Positions 1-11,167 are shown, counted from the stretch's first letter. The stretch: DNA of 49,464 nt from a bacterium (GCA_028821235.1 JAPPGV010000026.1:1-49464), one strand, 5' to 3'. The notes: generated by a model from the letters alone, not told the origin. Made by a program: numbers and translations.

Positions 1-40
1 TCCAAACATGGCTCTGACCAGGGAATAAATAGCAAATAAA

Positions 41-396
41 GGTGGAGGTGCGGGGAATCGAACCCCGGTCCGTCGGTACTTCGGTGGCGGCATCTCCGAG
101 CGCAGCCGATGGCGAGCCTTCAGGCGGTCGGACTCCATCGGCGAGTGACCGTCCGCCCTACACCCGGATTGATCTCAACCCTCCTGTCCGGGCATCCCGG
201 AGGGTCCATCCTGCTGAGCGACGCCCACTCCGAAGGGGGCAGGAACCCCTCCGGGGGACGGGCTACCTTTCTCTAGGCAGCCAGTGCAAGGTTTGGCTTG
301 GCACTTATGGTTGTTACCGGCTGTTTAACGAGGACTCCGGTGACCTCGGCTCGCTTCCAACACCTCTACTACCGACGTCGAAACCTGTTCACCCCC
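41..396 (-). ncRNA. ssrA: transfer-messenger RNA (tmRNA)
   Basis: Rescues stalled ribosomes by acting first as tRNA-Ala and then as a short message that adds a degradation tag. On the minus strand the RNA begins GGGGGUGAACAGGUUUCGAC, the usual tmRNA 5' end. It finishes with a T arm (GGUUCGAUUCC) and CACCUCC, which pairs with the 5' GGGGGUG through one G-U pair. Only ACC of the 3' ACCA is encoded; the next base is T, so the last A must be added. The resume codon is GCC at 302-300, preceded by AUAAGU, the same layout as in Mycobacterium. The tag reads AKPNLALAA followed by UAG (275-273), which is short at nine residues. It lies next to its partner smpB. Confidence 0.95.
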
Positions 397-442
397 AATA
401 GAGATTGTTCGATCAGTGTACACCCGTCCCGTGACAAGCGAC

Positions 443-466
443 CTCGCCCCTAACCCTCGGGGAGTC
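443..466 (-). terminator. possible hairpin between smpB and ssrA
   Basis: Just after the smpB stop codon, minus-strand CUCCCC and GGGGCGAG can pair around a short loop with one bulge. There is no U run, so termination is uncertain. A TACACT -10-like box for ssrA follows at about 414-419. Confidence 0.3.
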
Positions 467-946
467 TCACGTCGACCGGCGGCGGTCCGACATGGCCCGG
501 CGTGCCTCCCGCTCCATTTCACGGGCCTTCAGCTTCTGCCGCTTGTCGTAGCGACGGGAACCCCGGCCGATCCCGATCAGCACCTTGACCCGCCCGTTCT
601 TCCAGTACATCTTGACCGGAACGATGGTGAGACCTCGCTCCTGGACGCGGCTGTTGATCCGCCCGATCTCCCGGCTGTGGAGGAGCAGCTTGCGCTCCCG
701 CTTGGCCTCGTGGCCACCGTGCCGGGCCATCTCGTAGGGAGCGATATGCATGCCCAGCAGCCACACCTCGCCCCGGCGTACCAGGCCGTAGGCCTCTCGC
801 AACTGGACCTGGCCCGCTCGCAGGCTCTTCACCTCGGAGCCGGTCAGCACGATGCCGGCCTCGTACTCCTCGTCGAACACGTAATCAAACCGCGCCCGGC
901 GGTTGGAAGCGATAACCGAGCCCGCTTTCTTCTTCTCACGGTTCAC
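467..946 (-). CDS. smpB: SsrA-binding protein SmpB
   Basis: Binds tmRNA and brings it to stalled ribosomes. The 159-residue protein has the full SmpB pattern: an N-terminal KKAGSVIASNRRARFDY stretch, the core EAGIVLTGSEVKSLRAGQ, then HIAPYE, and a basic C-terminal tail (KRQKLKAREMEREARR) that enters the mRNA channel. I chose the GTG at 946 because GAGGTGAG stands just before it and because the upstream M23 peptidase gene ends at 951, only four bases away. A longer in-frame reading exists but runs backwards into that gene. It is the last protein gene before ssrA. Confidence 0.95.
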   Translation of the reverse strand: MNREKKKAGSVIASNRRARFDYVFDEEYEAGIVLTGSEVKSLRAGQVQLREAYGLVRRGEVWLLGMHIAPYEMARHGGHEAKRERKLLLHSREIGRINSRVQERGLTIVPVKMYWKNGRVKVLIGIGRGSRRYDKRQKLKAREMEREARRAMSDRRRST

Positions 947-950
947 GATC

Positions 951-2162
951 TCACCTCGGCAGGTAGAGCATCGGGTCCACCGGGCTGCCCACCTCCCGCA
1001 CCTCGAAGTGCAAGTGGGGACCGGTACAGAAGCCGGTGCATCCGACGTACGCCACCACCTCGCCGGCCAGCACCTCCTCGCCCTCGCTGGCCGCGATCCG
1101 GGACGCATGGGCATAGAGGGTCGATAGGCCCCCGCCGTGGTCCACCACCACGGTCCGCCCGTAGCCTCCCCAGGTCCCCGCCAGGATCACCGTGCCGTTG
1201 GCGGCGGCGTGGATGGGCTCCCCGGTACTGCCCCGAAGGTCGATCCCGGTGTGCAGGCGGCGATCACCGAATATGGGATGGATGCGCCACCCGTAAGGTG
1301 AGGTGAGGGCGCCGCCCACCGGCCAGGCCAGGACGCCCGGCGCCCGCCCCTCGCGGACCTGGCGCCGGAGGATCTCGAGCTCGATCCTCTTGGACTCGGC
1401 CTCCAGGGCGGCCACGTGATCCTCATGGTCCTCGATCTCGCCGATCACCTCGGCCAGCAACTCCTCCTGCCGAATCAACTCCTCGCCGAGCTGCTCCCGC
1501 GCCGACGCCACCTCCGCGCGATACTGGTGGGCCAGGGTTTGCTCCGCCTCCAGCCGGGTGAGCAGCTCTGCTTCGCGCTCCTGTTCCCGCACCAGCTCCT
1601 CCTGGCGGGTCACCTCCTGGCGCTCCAGGATCTCGAGCGAGTGCAGCAGCAACTCCGTGTCCTCCAGCAGGCGGCGCGAATACTCCAGCCGGATCGAGTT
1701 GGACTCCGGATCCCAGGCGCCCGCGAACAGGGAGTTGATCCCGGTCGCGCTGCTCATGTACATCTCGACCGTTCGCTCCCGGAGGGACTCCCCGGTGACC
1801 CGCTGGTCCAGCCTGGTCCTGGCCAGTTCGGCGTCCATCAACCTGACCCGGCGGCTGAGGCCCGTGAAGGCATCCCGGCTCACCGCCACCGCCGCGTCCG
1901 CCGAGGTCAACTGATCCTCCGCCGCCCAGAGTCGAACCCTCAACTCCTCCATGCGGGCTTCCGTTTCCTCGATCTGCTCCACGTAGGCCGTGCGCTCCGC
2001 CTCCGCGCCCTCGATCAGCCGTTCAAGCTCGGCCATCTGCCGCTCGACCTGATCGAGACGCTGCTCCTCGTCCTGGGCCTCGACCAGCACCGGCGCGGCC
2101 GCCATGACCCCCAGCACGGCCAGCACCAATGCCCCGACCAGCCCCAGCCGGCGCACGGTCAC
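951..2162 (-). CDS. EnvC-like M23 peptidase with coiled coil
   Basis: Secreted cell-wall hydrolase or hydrolase activator, 403 residues. Residues 1-30 form a signal peptide (hydrophobic stretch ending in APVLVEA). Residues about 32-270 are heptad-rich coiled coil, and the rest is an M23/LytM domain with zinc-site motifs HTGIDL and HLHFEV, so the metal ligands look intact. It starts with GTG overlapping the ftsX stop codon (GTGA). This position next to ftsEX implies activation by the FtsEX complex, as for EnvC in E. coli or PcsB in streptococci. In mycobacteria the FtsX partner is instead an NlpC/P60 protein (RipC), so the M23 type is worth noting. It may degrade peptidoglycan directly, because the catalytic residues are retained. 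Confidence 0.88.
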   Translation of the reverse strand: MTVRRLGLVGALVLAVLGVMAAAPVLVEAQDEEQRLDQVERQMAELERLIEGAEAERTAYVEQIEETEARMEELRVRLWAAEDQLTSADAAVAVSRDAFTGLSRRVRLMDAELARTRLDQRVTGESLRERTVEMYMSSATGINSLFAGAWDPESNSIRLEYSRRLLEDTELLLHSLEILERQEVTRQEELVREQEREAELLTRLEAEQTLAHQYRAEVASAREQLGEELIRQEELLAEVIGEIEDHEDHVAALEAESKRIELEILRRQVREGRAPGVLAWPVGGALTSPYGWRIHPIFGDRRLHTGIDLRGSTGEPIHAAANGTVILAGTWGGYGRTVVVDHGGGLSTLYAHASRIAASEGEEVLAGEVVAYVGCTGFCTGPHLHFEVREVGSPVDPMLYLPR

Positions 2163-3031
2163 ACCCTCAGAAAGCGTCTCAGCCCGAGGCTGCTCCCGAT
2201 GAATCCCGCCAGACCGCCGAACGCAAGGATCAGGATGGCCCGGCTCAGCAGGAACCCCTGGTCAACCTGGAAGCGGATCAGAATATCGGTGGGGATTCGC
2301 TCCAGCAGGTTGTGACTCGCGAACACCGCCGCCGCAGCCAGCCCGCCTCCCAGCAGGCCGACCGTGGCGCCTTCGATGATGAACGGGACGCGGATGAACC
2401 AGTTGCCGGCGCCCACCAGCTTCATGATGGCGATCTCCTCCCGCCGGGCGTAGATGGCCATGCGGATGGTGTTGGCGATCAATACCACCGCCGACGCCCC
2501 CATGAGCACCACCAGGCCGAAACCGATGGAGTTGAGCACTCCGGTGAGGCTGAGCAGCCGCTCGATCCCCTCGCTGAACACCGATAGGCGCCTGAGGAGC
2601 GGGTGGCCCACCAACCGGAACTGGACCTCCTGGTAGGTCGAGATGTCCTCGAGCTCCACCCGGATCGAGGCGGGAAGATCGGCCGCCGTCACCGTCGCAG
2701 CCAGCGCCGGCTGGTCGCTGTAGATCTCCAGGAACTCCTGGTAGGCGCCCGCCTTGTCCATGTACCAGGCGTTCTTCACCTCGGGATAGTCGTTGATCTG
2801 AGCCAGGAGCTCGCTGTGGGCCACCGGACCGCCCTCGTCCTTGAGGAAGATGATCAGGTGGTCTCCCTGCTGCCACTGCAGGGTGTTGACCCGCACCAAT
2901 TCGTTGAACACCAGCGCGCCGAACGCCAGCGCCAGGGACACGAACACGGCCAGGACGGCGCCGGTCGCCACCAGGGCATTGCGGCGCAGATTGACGAAGG
3001 CCTCGCCGATCAGAAAGAGAAAGGTGCTCAC
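2159..3031 (-). CDS. ftsX: cell division protein FtsX
   Basis: Membrane component of the FtsEX ABC-type complex that controls septal peptidoglycan hydrolysis. The 290-residue protein has one N-terminal membrane segment (about 21-45), an extracellular domain of roughly 110 residues, and three C-terminal segments in the FtsX/MacB core, with the cytoplasmic RREEIAIMKLVGA loop that contacts FtsE. The GTG start overlaps the ftsE stop (GTGA), and the downstream M23 gene start overlaps its own stop, so all three genes are translationally coupled. Confidence 0.95.
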   Translation of the reverse strand: MSTFLFLIGEAFVNLRRNALVATGAVLAVFVSLALAFGALVFNELVRVNTLQWQQGDHLIIFLKDEGGPVAHSELLAQINDYPEVKNAWYMDKAGAYQEFLEIYSDQPALAATVTAADLPASIRVELEDISTYQEVQFRLVGHPLLRRLSVFSEGIERLLSLTGVLNSIGFGLVVLMGASAVVLIANTIRMAIYARREEIAIMKLVGAGNWFIRVPFIIEGATVGLLGGGLAAAAVFASHNLLERIPTDILIRFQVDQGFLLSRAILILAFGGLAGFIGSSLGLRRFLRV

Positions 3032-3720
3032 GTCTCTTCGGACGACTCGTAGCCCGACTCGCCTTGATCCCGGACCACCCGTCCCCGGTCGAGCTGCACC
3101 ACCCGGCGGCGCATCGCGTCCACGATGGCGAAGTCGTGGGTGGCCATCATCACCGTCGTGCCGGTGCGGTTGATCCGGTCTAGCAGCCTCATGATGCCCA
3201 CCGACGTGGCGGGGTCGAGGTTGCCGGTCGGCTCATCGGCAAGCAGGATCGGCGGCCGGTTGACGAAGGCCCGGGCGATGGACACCCGTTGCTGCTCGCC
3301 TCCGGACAGCTGCCGGGGGTAGCGGTCGGTCTTGGCCGACAGCCCCACGAGCTCCAGCACCGTGTTCACCTGGCGGCGCACGATGGAGCGCGGGCATCCG
3401 GTCACCTTGAGGGCGAAGGCCACGTTCTCGGCCACGGTCTTGGTGGGCAGCAGCTTGAAGTCCTGGAAGATGGTTCCGACCGTGCGGCGGAGGTACGGAA
3501 CCCGCCAGGTGGGCAGCTTGGTGATGTCCTTGCCGGCCACCCAGATCTTGCCCCGGGTCACCTTCTCCTCGCGCAGGCACATCCGGATCAGCGTGGACTT
3601 CCCCGAGCCTGACGGACCCACCAGGAAGACGAACTCCCCCTTGCGAACGTCCATGCTCACTTCCTGGACTGCCACCACCCCACCGTCGTAGACCTTGGCA
3701 ACATTATGCAGTCGGATCAT
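3028..3720 (-). CDS. ftsE: cell division ATP-binding protein FtsE
   Basis: ATPase of the FtsEX complex, 230 residues. Visible motifs are Walker [11 protein letters not shown]-loop FQDFKLL, signature LSGGEQQR, Walker [10 protein letters not shown] and the switch histidine in MMATHD. The ATG at 3720 is the first codon of the run. A promoter lies about 45-70 bases upstream, making ftsE the head of an ftsE-ftsX-M23-smpB transcript that runs into ssrA. Confidence 0.96.
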   Translation of the reverse strand: MIRLHNVAKVYDGGVVAVQEVSMDVRKGEFVFLVGPSGSGKSTLIRMCLREEKVTRGKIWVAGKDITKLPTWRVPYLRRTVGTIFQDFKLLPTKTVAENVAFALKVTGCPRSIVRRQVNTVLELVGLSAKTDRYPRQLSGGEQQRVSIARAFVNRPPILLADEPTGNLDPATSVGIMRLLDRINRTGTTVMMATHDFAIVDAMRRRVVQLDRGRVVRDQGESGYESSEET

Positions 3721-3763
3721 GAACGTCCCTGTCCCACCGAGTCCGGAAGCGTACGGGATGCTG

Positions 3764-3791
3764 AGACTACCAACGGGTCCCCACTACTCAA
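3764..3791 (-). promoter_or_regulatory. promoter of the ftsEX operon
   Basis: Minus-strand TTGAGT (3791-3786) and TAGTCT (3769-3764) are separated by 16 bases, a good sigma-A-type pair. Transcription would start near 3757, leaving a leader of about 37 bases before ftsE. Confidence 0.5.
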
Positions 3792-3796
3792 AGGGT

Positions 3797-4943
3797 TTAG
3801 GAGCGGGTGTCAACCCCGGCGTCCCTCCGATCCTTCCGCTCCCGGTTGGCCCGGCGCCAGTGCAGGTAGGACTCGGTGAGCCTTCCGAGGCCGCCGTCCA
3901 GCACGCCCTGGACATTGCCGACCTCCAGCCCGGTCCTGAGGTCCTTCACCTGCTGGTAGGGCTGGAGGACGTAGGAGCGGATCTGGCGCCCCCAGGCAGC
4001 TTCGGTCTGCTCCCCGCGAATCTCATCCAGTTCCTGTTGCTGGCGGACACGGGCCAACTCGGCCAGCTTCGCCCTGAGGAGGGCCATGGCCCTGGCCCGG
4101 TTCTGGAGCTGGGAGCGCTCCGCCTGGCAGGCCACCACGATGCCCGTCGGCAGGTGGGTGAGCCGGACCGCCGAGTCGGTGGTGTTCACGTGCTGGCCAC
4201 CGGCGCCCTGGGAGCGGTAGGTGTCGATCCGCAGGTCGTCCGGACTGATCTCGACGGCGGCATCCTCCACCAGCGGCACCACGTCCACCCCGGCGAAGGA
4301 GGTGTGGCGGCGGGAGTTGGAGTCGAAGGGTGATATGCGCACCAGGCGATGGACACCGCGCTCGGCCTCGAGAACCGCGTACGCATGCTCTCCCTCGGCA
4401 GTCAGGGTGGCCGACTTGATACCCGCCTCCTCGCCCGACTGGAGGTCGTCGATCTCGTGTTCGAAGCCGAGCTCGGTCAGGTAGCGGACGTACATACGGA
4501 CCATCATCTCCGCCCAGTCCTGGGCGTCGACGCCCCCGGCGCCGGCGTGCACGCTGAGGATGGCGGCATGGTCGTCGTACTCGCCGAAGTAGAGCGACTC
4601 CTCCTCGAGATCCGCGATCCGCCGCTCGGTGGCGTCAAGGTCGCGAGCCACCTCGTCGAGGGTGGCACGGTCGCCTTCCTCTCGGGCCAGGTCGACAAGG
4701 ATGCCCGCGTCGTCCAGGTCGTTCTCCATGGCCTCCACCCTGTTCACCAGGCGCTCGATCCGGCCCAGCCGGCGGGTCAGGCGGGTGGCTCGGTCAGGAT
4801 CGTCCCAGAGGTCGGGAAGGGAGACCTGTGCCCTCAGCTCGACCAGGTCGGCGAGCTTGGAATCGACATCAAAGGAACCTCCGGGCGTCCGAGAGGCGGG
4901 CGCGCAGGTCGTCGATGAGCGGGCGCGGGTCGGTTCGGTCCAT
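3797..4943 (-). CDS. prfB: peptide chain release factor 2 (programmed +1 frameshift)
   Basis: Terminates translation at UGA and UAA. The reading must be joined: codons 1-24 run from ATG 4943 to CTT 4872, then one base (T4871) is skipped and translation continues from 4870 to the TAA at 3797, giving about 381 residues. The in-frame TGA at 4871-4869 follows CTT and a GGAGG sequence three bases further up, exactly the arrangement of the classic RF2 autoregulatory frameshift. The GGQ motif (GAGGQHVNTTDSAVRLTH) and the stop-recognition SPF (ISPFDSNSRRHTS) are both present. The downstream frame stays open far upstream, to 5434, but that extension is not the protein start. TAACCT about 10 bases before the ATG may be the -10 box. 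Confidence 0.93.
4868..4883 (-). promoter_or_regulatory. RF2 programmed frameshift site
   Basis: On the minus strand the message reads CGGAGGTTCCTTTGATG. The GGAGG can pair with the 16S rRNA tail three bases before the CTT slip codon, and TGA sits in the A site. Low RF2 slows termination and favours the +1 shift, so the protein regulates itself. Confidence 0.9.
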
Positions 4944-5111
4944 GACGGACGGGAGGTTAGCCCCGATTCTTCGTGCGTCTGGGATTCGCGCCGTGAATGG
5001 TCGGGAGCCGGCTTCCAGACCGGTGCGCTGTGAACATCAAGATTCGGGGGAGCAGGCCGACTCCGGGCCCGCGGAGGCGTGATCACGGCCTGATTAGGAA
5101 CGCTTCCCGCA

Positions 5112-5123
5112 TAGAATCCCGGT
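5112..5123 (+). promoter_or_regulatory. -10 box of a leaderless transcript
   Basis: TAGAAT at 5112-5117 is followed by six bases and then the ATG at 5124. The expected transcription start falls on the start codon itself, and no ribosome binding site is present. No clear -35 box. Confidence 0.5.
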
Positions 5124-5456
5124 ATGGACCGACTGCTTGCCGCGATCACCAGGAAATGCCGAGCCGCCATCGCTGAGTGGGCGGCCCGGCGCGAGGGAGC
5201 GCGCCACCTCCCCCGCGACATCTTCACGGCGGCCCGCCATATCGTGGGCCCCACCGGGTATGCCTTTTCCGGCGCCTGGCAGCGACTCGATGAGGACGGC
5301 GCCAAATACCTACGATCCTTCGATCCCCGGATACCGCCCAGCGTCTTCCTGTCCCCCAGCGACCTGACCAGATCCGTCCATCCGGTACCCCTGGCAGAAC
5401 GCTGCATCGAAGATTGGGACCAACCACCGGGCAACCAGGACGAGAGTTCCCGATGA
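5124..5456 (+). CDS. hypothetical protein, 110 residues
   Basis: I do not recognise this gene. The product is basic at the N-terminus (RLLAAITRKCRAAI), mixed in the middle and acidic at the end (CIEDWDQPPGNQDESS). It has no signal peptide or membrane segment. It is supported as real by the TAGAAT box six bases before its ATG, by occupying the gap between divergent prfB and convergent secA, and by an ATGA overlap with the next small gene, which suggests coupled translation. Confidence 0.55.
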   Translation: MDRLLAAITRKCRAAIAEWAARREGARHLPRDIFTAARHIVGPTGYAFSGAWQRLDEDGAKYLRSFDPRIPPSVFLSPSDLTRSVHPVPLAERCIEDWDQPPGNQDESSR

Positions 5457-5659
5457 GGCTACGTCAGATCTTCCGGATACTCACGGGCAAATCCGGGGCC
5501 GATAGGCATCGCCCGCGGCCCTTGTCGACCGAGACCGACCGCGCCACCTTCGATAGGAGCAACCTTGCCGTGGGTTATGGCCCTGGGGGGACTGCCGGAT
5601 ACAAGAAACCCGAGCCCACCCCGGCACCTTCCGAGAAACCACGCCGGAAGAAGCGCTAG
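5453..5659 (+). CDS. hypothetical protein, 68 residues
   Basis: Small basic protein starting at an ATG that overlaps the stop of the preceding gene (ATGA). The N-terminus (MRLRQIFRILTGKSG) could form an amphipathic helix. The rest is low complexity and ends in a proline and lysine/arginine tail (PSEKPRRKKR). No family is recognised. The coupling to the 110-residue gene is the main reason to believe it is expressed. Confidence 0.5.
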   Translation: MRLRQIFRILTGKSGADRHRPRPLSTETDRATFDRSNLAVGYGPGGTAGYKKPEPTPAPSEKPRRKKR

Positions 5660-5773
5660 GAGCGCCGGGCACCCAGGCAGTCGCGGTTGGCGGAACGCTG
5701 CATCGACGTCGTCGGCGCCCCAGCCAACTCCTAGAGCCGAATTGCTTGACAACCTTTCCGACCCCCCCGGGAT

Positions 5774-8422
<2,649 letters not shown>

Positions 8423-8566
8423 GATTCACCGTTTCTCGTCTATCGGGCAGGAGGACACGTCAGGTCGACCCGCCGGGTCATGCTATCCGCCGCAGGAGCG
8501 TGTGAGAACCCCTACCCCGGGCCGTAGCGGCTACCGGCGCTCACGCACGGAATGGGTGTGGTCCGG

Positions 8567-9118
8567 CTAGGCGGGCTCTATCAACTCCAGCCACCCGCCT
8601 TTGGACCGGTGGATGACGTTCAGATCCCCCGTCTCGACGTTGGAGAAGAGAACCACGGTCTCTCCCATCTCATCCATGACGATGGCCGCCTCCTCGGGAG
8701 TCATCGGCTTGCCGACCGGCCGCTGCACCCGAGTGATGGACGCGTGCCGGTCATCGGGTCGGTCGGACCGCCGGCGGCGACCGCCCGCGCGAACGTCGGG
8801 CTTCGGACGGTGGCGGCGGCGGTCGCTGAGCTTCTGCGAGAGCCGGCGCAACCGGCGTTCGAAGTGCTCCGATGCGGCATCGATGGAACGGCTTACGGTG
8901 TCACCCTCGCCCGTCGCCCTGACCACCTGGCCGGCCGCACGAGCGGACAGCTCGGCCCGGAAGCGGTGGTCGGTGTCATGGCTGTTGACCCTGGTGACGT
9001 TCACATCGATCTCACCGAGTCGGTCGAAGAACTTGGCCGTCCGGCTGACCCGCCCTACTGCATGGGCACGGGTCTCATCCGTGAACCGGATTCCTCGCCC
9101 GCGTATCCGGACTTCCAT
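8567..9118 (-). CDS. hpf: ribosome hibernation-promoting factor, long form
   Basis: Promotes 100S ribosome dimers in slow growth. The 183-residue protein has an N-terminal S30AE fold (about 1-100), an arginine-rich linker, and the C-terminal dimerisation domain (about 130-180: KPMTPEEAAIVMDEMGETVVLFSNVETG). This two-domain build is the long HPF form. The ATG at 9118 has a TAACAT box six bases upstream inside a perfect palindrome, so the message is probably leaderless and regulated. The promoter lies within the 3' end of the upstream comF-like gene, with which it overlaps by 44 bases. Confidence 0.93.
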   Translation of the reverse strand: MEVRIRGRGIRFTDETRAHAVGRVSRTAKFFDRLGEIDVNVTRVNSHDTDHRFRAELSARAAGQVVRATGEGDTVSRSIDAASEHFERRLRRLSQKLSDRRRHRPKPDVRAGGRRRRSDRPDDRHASITRVQRPVGKPMTPEEAAIVMDEMGETVVLFSNVETGDLNVIHRSKGGWLELIEPA

Positions 9119-9731
9119 GATCCGATGTTAATCGGATACCGCCTCCACCCGATCGGGAGCGGGTGAGGGTGATGGCCGCGGTGACGGCGCCCCGGCAGGC
9201 TGCGGCTGCCGAGCTCAGGGTGGCGCCGGTGGTCAGCACATCGTCCACCAGCACCGCTCCCCCCGGCGGCCGCGACACCGACCGGAACCGCAGGCCACCG
9301 CGGCGCCTGGACCGTATCTGGCTGCGGTGGAGCATGGGGGCGCGCAGCACGTCGGCCACGGGCAGGCCGGCTGTCCGGGCTAGAGCCACGGCCAGTGCCC
9401 TACCCGGGTCGGTACCGAACCTGGCCCGGCGAGGCAGCGACCTGGGTACCGGTACCAGGGCGGTCGCGCCGGTGGGAAGGAGATCGACCAGGAGGGGAGC
9501 CAGCCCCGAGGCGACCCGGTCGGCTCCCCGGTACTTCATGGCGTGGACGGCCTTGCGGATCGGACCCCCGTGTTCCAGCAGCGAGCGCACCAGCACGCCC
9601 GACGGGAGCCTGACCTCGCCGCCGGGCCGCAGGGACGCCGCGCAGGCGGGGCATACCGACGATCTCCTCTCCGGATCCCTCCGCGAAGTTCCTGCCGACG
9701 GGTTCCACCACCCGCACACCACACACACCAT
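9075..9731 (-). CDS. ComF-family phosphoribosyltransferase-like protein
   Basis: ComF proteins carry a zinc ribbon and a phosphoribosyltransferase domain and act in DNA uptake or nucleotide salvage. From the ATG at 9731 the product has 218 residues. Cysteine pairs CVVC (about 3-6) and CPAC form the ribbon, HAMKYRG is the usual ComF sequence, and AVLVDDVLTTGATL is the PRPP-binding loop. A longer frame upstream lacks ComF features, so I start at MVCVVCGWW. The 3' end overlaps hpf by 44 bases and carries the hpf promoter. Confidence 0.8.
   Translation of the reverse strand: MVCVVCGWWNPSAGTSRRDPERRSSVCPACAASLRPGGEVRLPSGVLVRSLLEHGGPIRKAVHAMKYRGADRVASGLAPLLVDLLPTGATALVPVPRSLPRRARFGTDPGRALAVALARTAGLPVADVLRAPMLHRSQIRSRRRGGLRFRSVSRPPGGAVLVDDVLTTGATLSSAAAACRGAVTAAITLTRSRSGGGGIRLTSDHGSPDTRARNPVHG
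9120..9137 (-). promoter_or_regulatory. palindromic operator over the hpf -10 box
   Basis: ATCCGAT GTTA ATCGGAT is a perfect 7-4-7 inverted repeat. Its centre holds minus-strand TAACAT (9130-9125), followed by six bases and the hpf start codon. A dimeric regulator bound here would block the promoter. No -35 consensus was seen. Confidence 0.45.
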
Positions 9732-9790
9732 GCCCCCTGTTGTATCCGGACCCTGTGACAGTCTGCCCCCGCGCCGACCGACCATGGATG

Positions 9791-11155
9791 TCAGGCGGAG
9801 TCGATCACCTTCCGCACCCTGTCCACGAGTTCGTCCAACGACCCGGAGTCGGGTGCTTCGGCGTTGAGACGGAGCAAGGGTTCGGTGTTGGAGGGCCGGA
9901 CGTTGAACCAGCTGTCTCCCAGATCGACCGTCAGCCCGTCGAGATGGTCCAGAGAGGCGCCGGCGAATGCGGACGCCACTGCCCGGATCGCCGCCGTCGG
10001 GTCGGTCACCACGGTGTTGATCTCCCCCGACATGGCGTACGGCTCGTAGCCGCGCCTCAACTCCGACAGAGGCACACCGGCCTCGGTCAGGACGGTCAGC
10101 AACACCAGCATGGCCAGCGTCGCGCTGTCCGCCCCGTAGTTGTCGCCGAAGTAGTAGTGCCCCGAGTGCTCACCCCCGAAGACCGCATCCTCATCCGCCA
10201 TGACCGCCTTGATGAACGAATGACCCACCCTGGTCCGGACCGGCACCCCCCCGGCGGACCGGATGGCCTCGGCGACGCTCCTCGAGCAGATCAGGTTGTG
10301 CACGATCCGGGCGCCCGGCCGCCGGGCCAGGAACCAGCCCGCGATGATGGCGGTGGTGGTGCTCCCCGGGAGAGGAACACCCTGCTCGTCAACGAACACC
10401 GCCCGGTCGCCGTCCCCGTCGAAGGCCACTCCCACGTCGGCCTCCCGCGTGCGGACGAGGCGGACCAGGTCGGTGAGGTTGTCGGGGTTCAGGGGGTCGG
10501 CCGGATGGTGGGGAAAGGAGCCGTCGGGCTCCAGGTAGAGGCCCATCAGGGTGGACGAGGGCAACTGCCGGAAGAGCGGGCCTACCACGAGCCCGGCCAT
10601 CCCGTTCCCGGCGTCGACCGCCACCCGAAGCGCCCCGATGCCCCCCGGATCGACGATTCCGAGCACATGCTCCAGGTAACCGGGCAGGGCGTCTCTCCGT
10701 ATGACCCCGCCTCTGGCCTCCCCCCGGGAGTCCCCGGTCCACGAGCGCGCCACATCCCGGATTCGTTCCAGCCCCGAGCCCGACCCGATCGGCGCCGCCC
10801 CGCGATGGCAGAACTTGAGACCGTTGTAACCGGCCGGGTTGTGGGACGCGGTAACGACGGCGGCGGGAACCCCGTACAGGCCGGAGTGGTAGTAGACCAC
10901 CTCGGTGGGAAGCAGGCCCAGGTCGGCCACATCGCATCCCTGCGACCGGACTCCCTTCCGGAAAGCAGCCGCCAGTGACTCTGACGAGGACCGGCAGTCT
11001 CGTCCCAGGGCTACCGTCGAGGCGCCGGTGACCCGGGCGAAGCCCACCCCGATGCGCTCGACGATCTCCTCGTCGAGATCCCCCCTGTCCACCCGACCCC
11101 GGACGTCGTAGGCCAGGAAGATTCGGTCGAAAGGGTCTGGGTCAGGGCTTCCCAC
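9791..11155 (-). CDS. manB: phosphomannomutase / phosphoglucomutase
   Basis: Interconverts hexose 6- and 1-phosphates to feed nucleotide-sugar synthesis. The 454-residue protein has the four alpha-D-phosphohexomutase landmarks: phosphoserine loop TASHNP, metal loop AFDGDGDR, sugar loop GGEHSGHYYF and phosphate-binding RPSNTEPLLR. The start is a GTG (11155). Its place beside glycosyltransferases, a DUF5719-like gene and fbiAB is the conserved actinobacterial neighbourhood, which favours a role in mannose or glucose donors for envelope glycans. Confidence 0.9.
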   Translation of the reverse strand: MGSPDPDPFDRIFLAYDVRGRVDRGDLDEEIVERIGVGFARVTGASTVALGRDCRSSSESLAAAFRKGVRSQGCDVADLGLLPTEVVYYHSGLYGVPAAVVTASHNPAGYNGLKFCHRGAAPIGSGSGLERIRDVARSWTGDSRGEARGGVIRRDALPGYLEHVLGIVDPGGIGALRVAVDAGNGMAGLVVGPLFRQLPSSTLMGLYLEPDGSFPHHPADPLNPDNLTDLVRLVRTREADVGVAFDGDGDRAVFVDEQGVPLPGSTTTAIIAGWFLARRPGARIVHNLICSRSVAEAIRSAGGVPVRTRVGHSFIKAVMADEDAVFGGEHSGHYYFGDNYGADSATLAMLVLLTVLTEAGVPLSELRRGYEPYAMSGEINTVVTDPTAAIRAVASAFAGASLDHLDGLTVDLGDSWFNVRPSNTEPLLRLNAEAPDSGSLDELVDRVRKVIDSA

Positions 11156-11167
11156 GAGATATCCCGA

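Noticed and set aside
42-401. A 119-residue plus-strand open frame at the window start
   Set aside because: It is the antisense of the tmRNA gene.
3797-5434. A 545-residue open frame covering prfB and far upstream
   Set aside because: Only the part after the frameshift site resembles RF2. The true start is ATG 4943 in another frame, with a +1 shift at CTT TGA.
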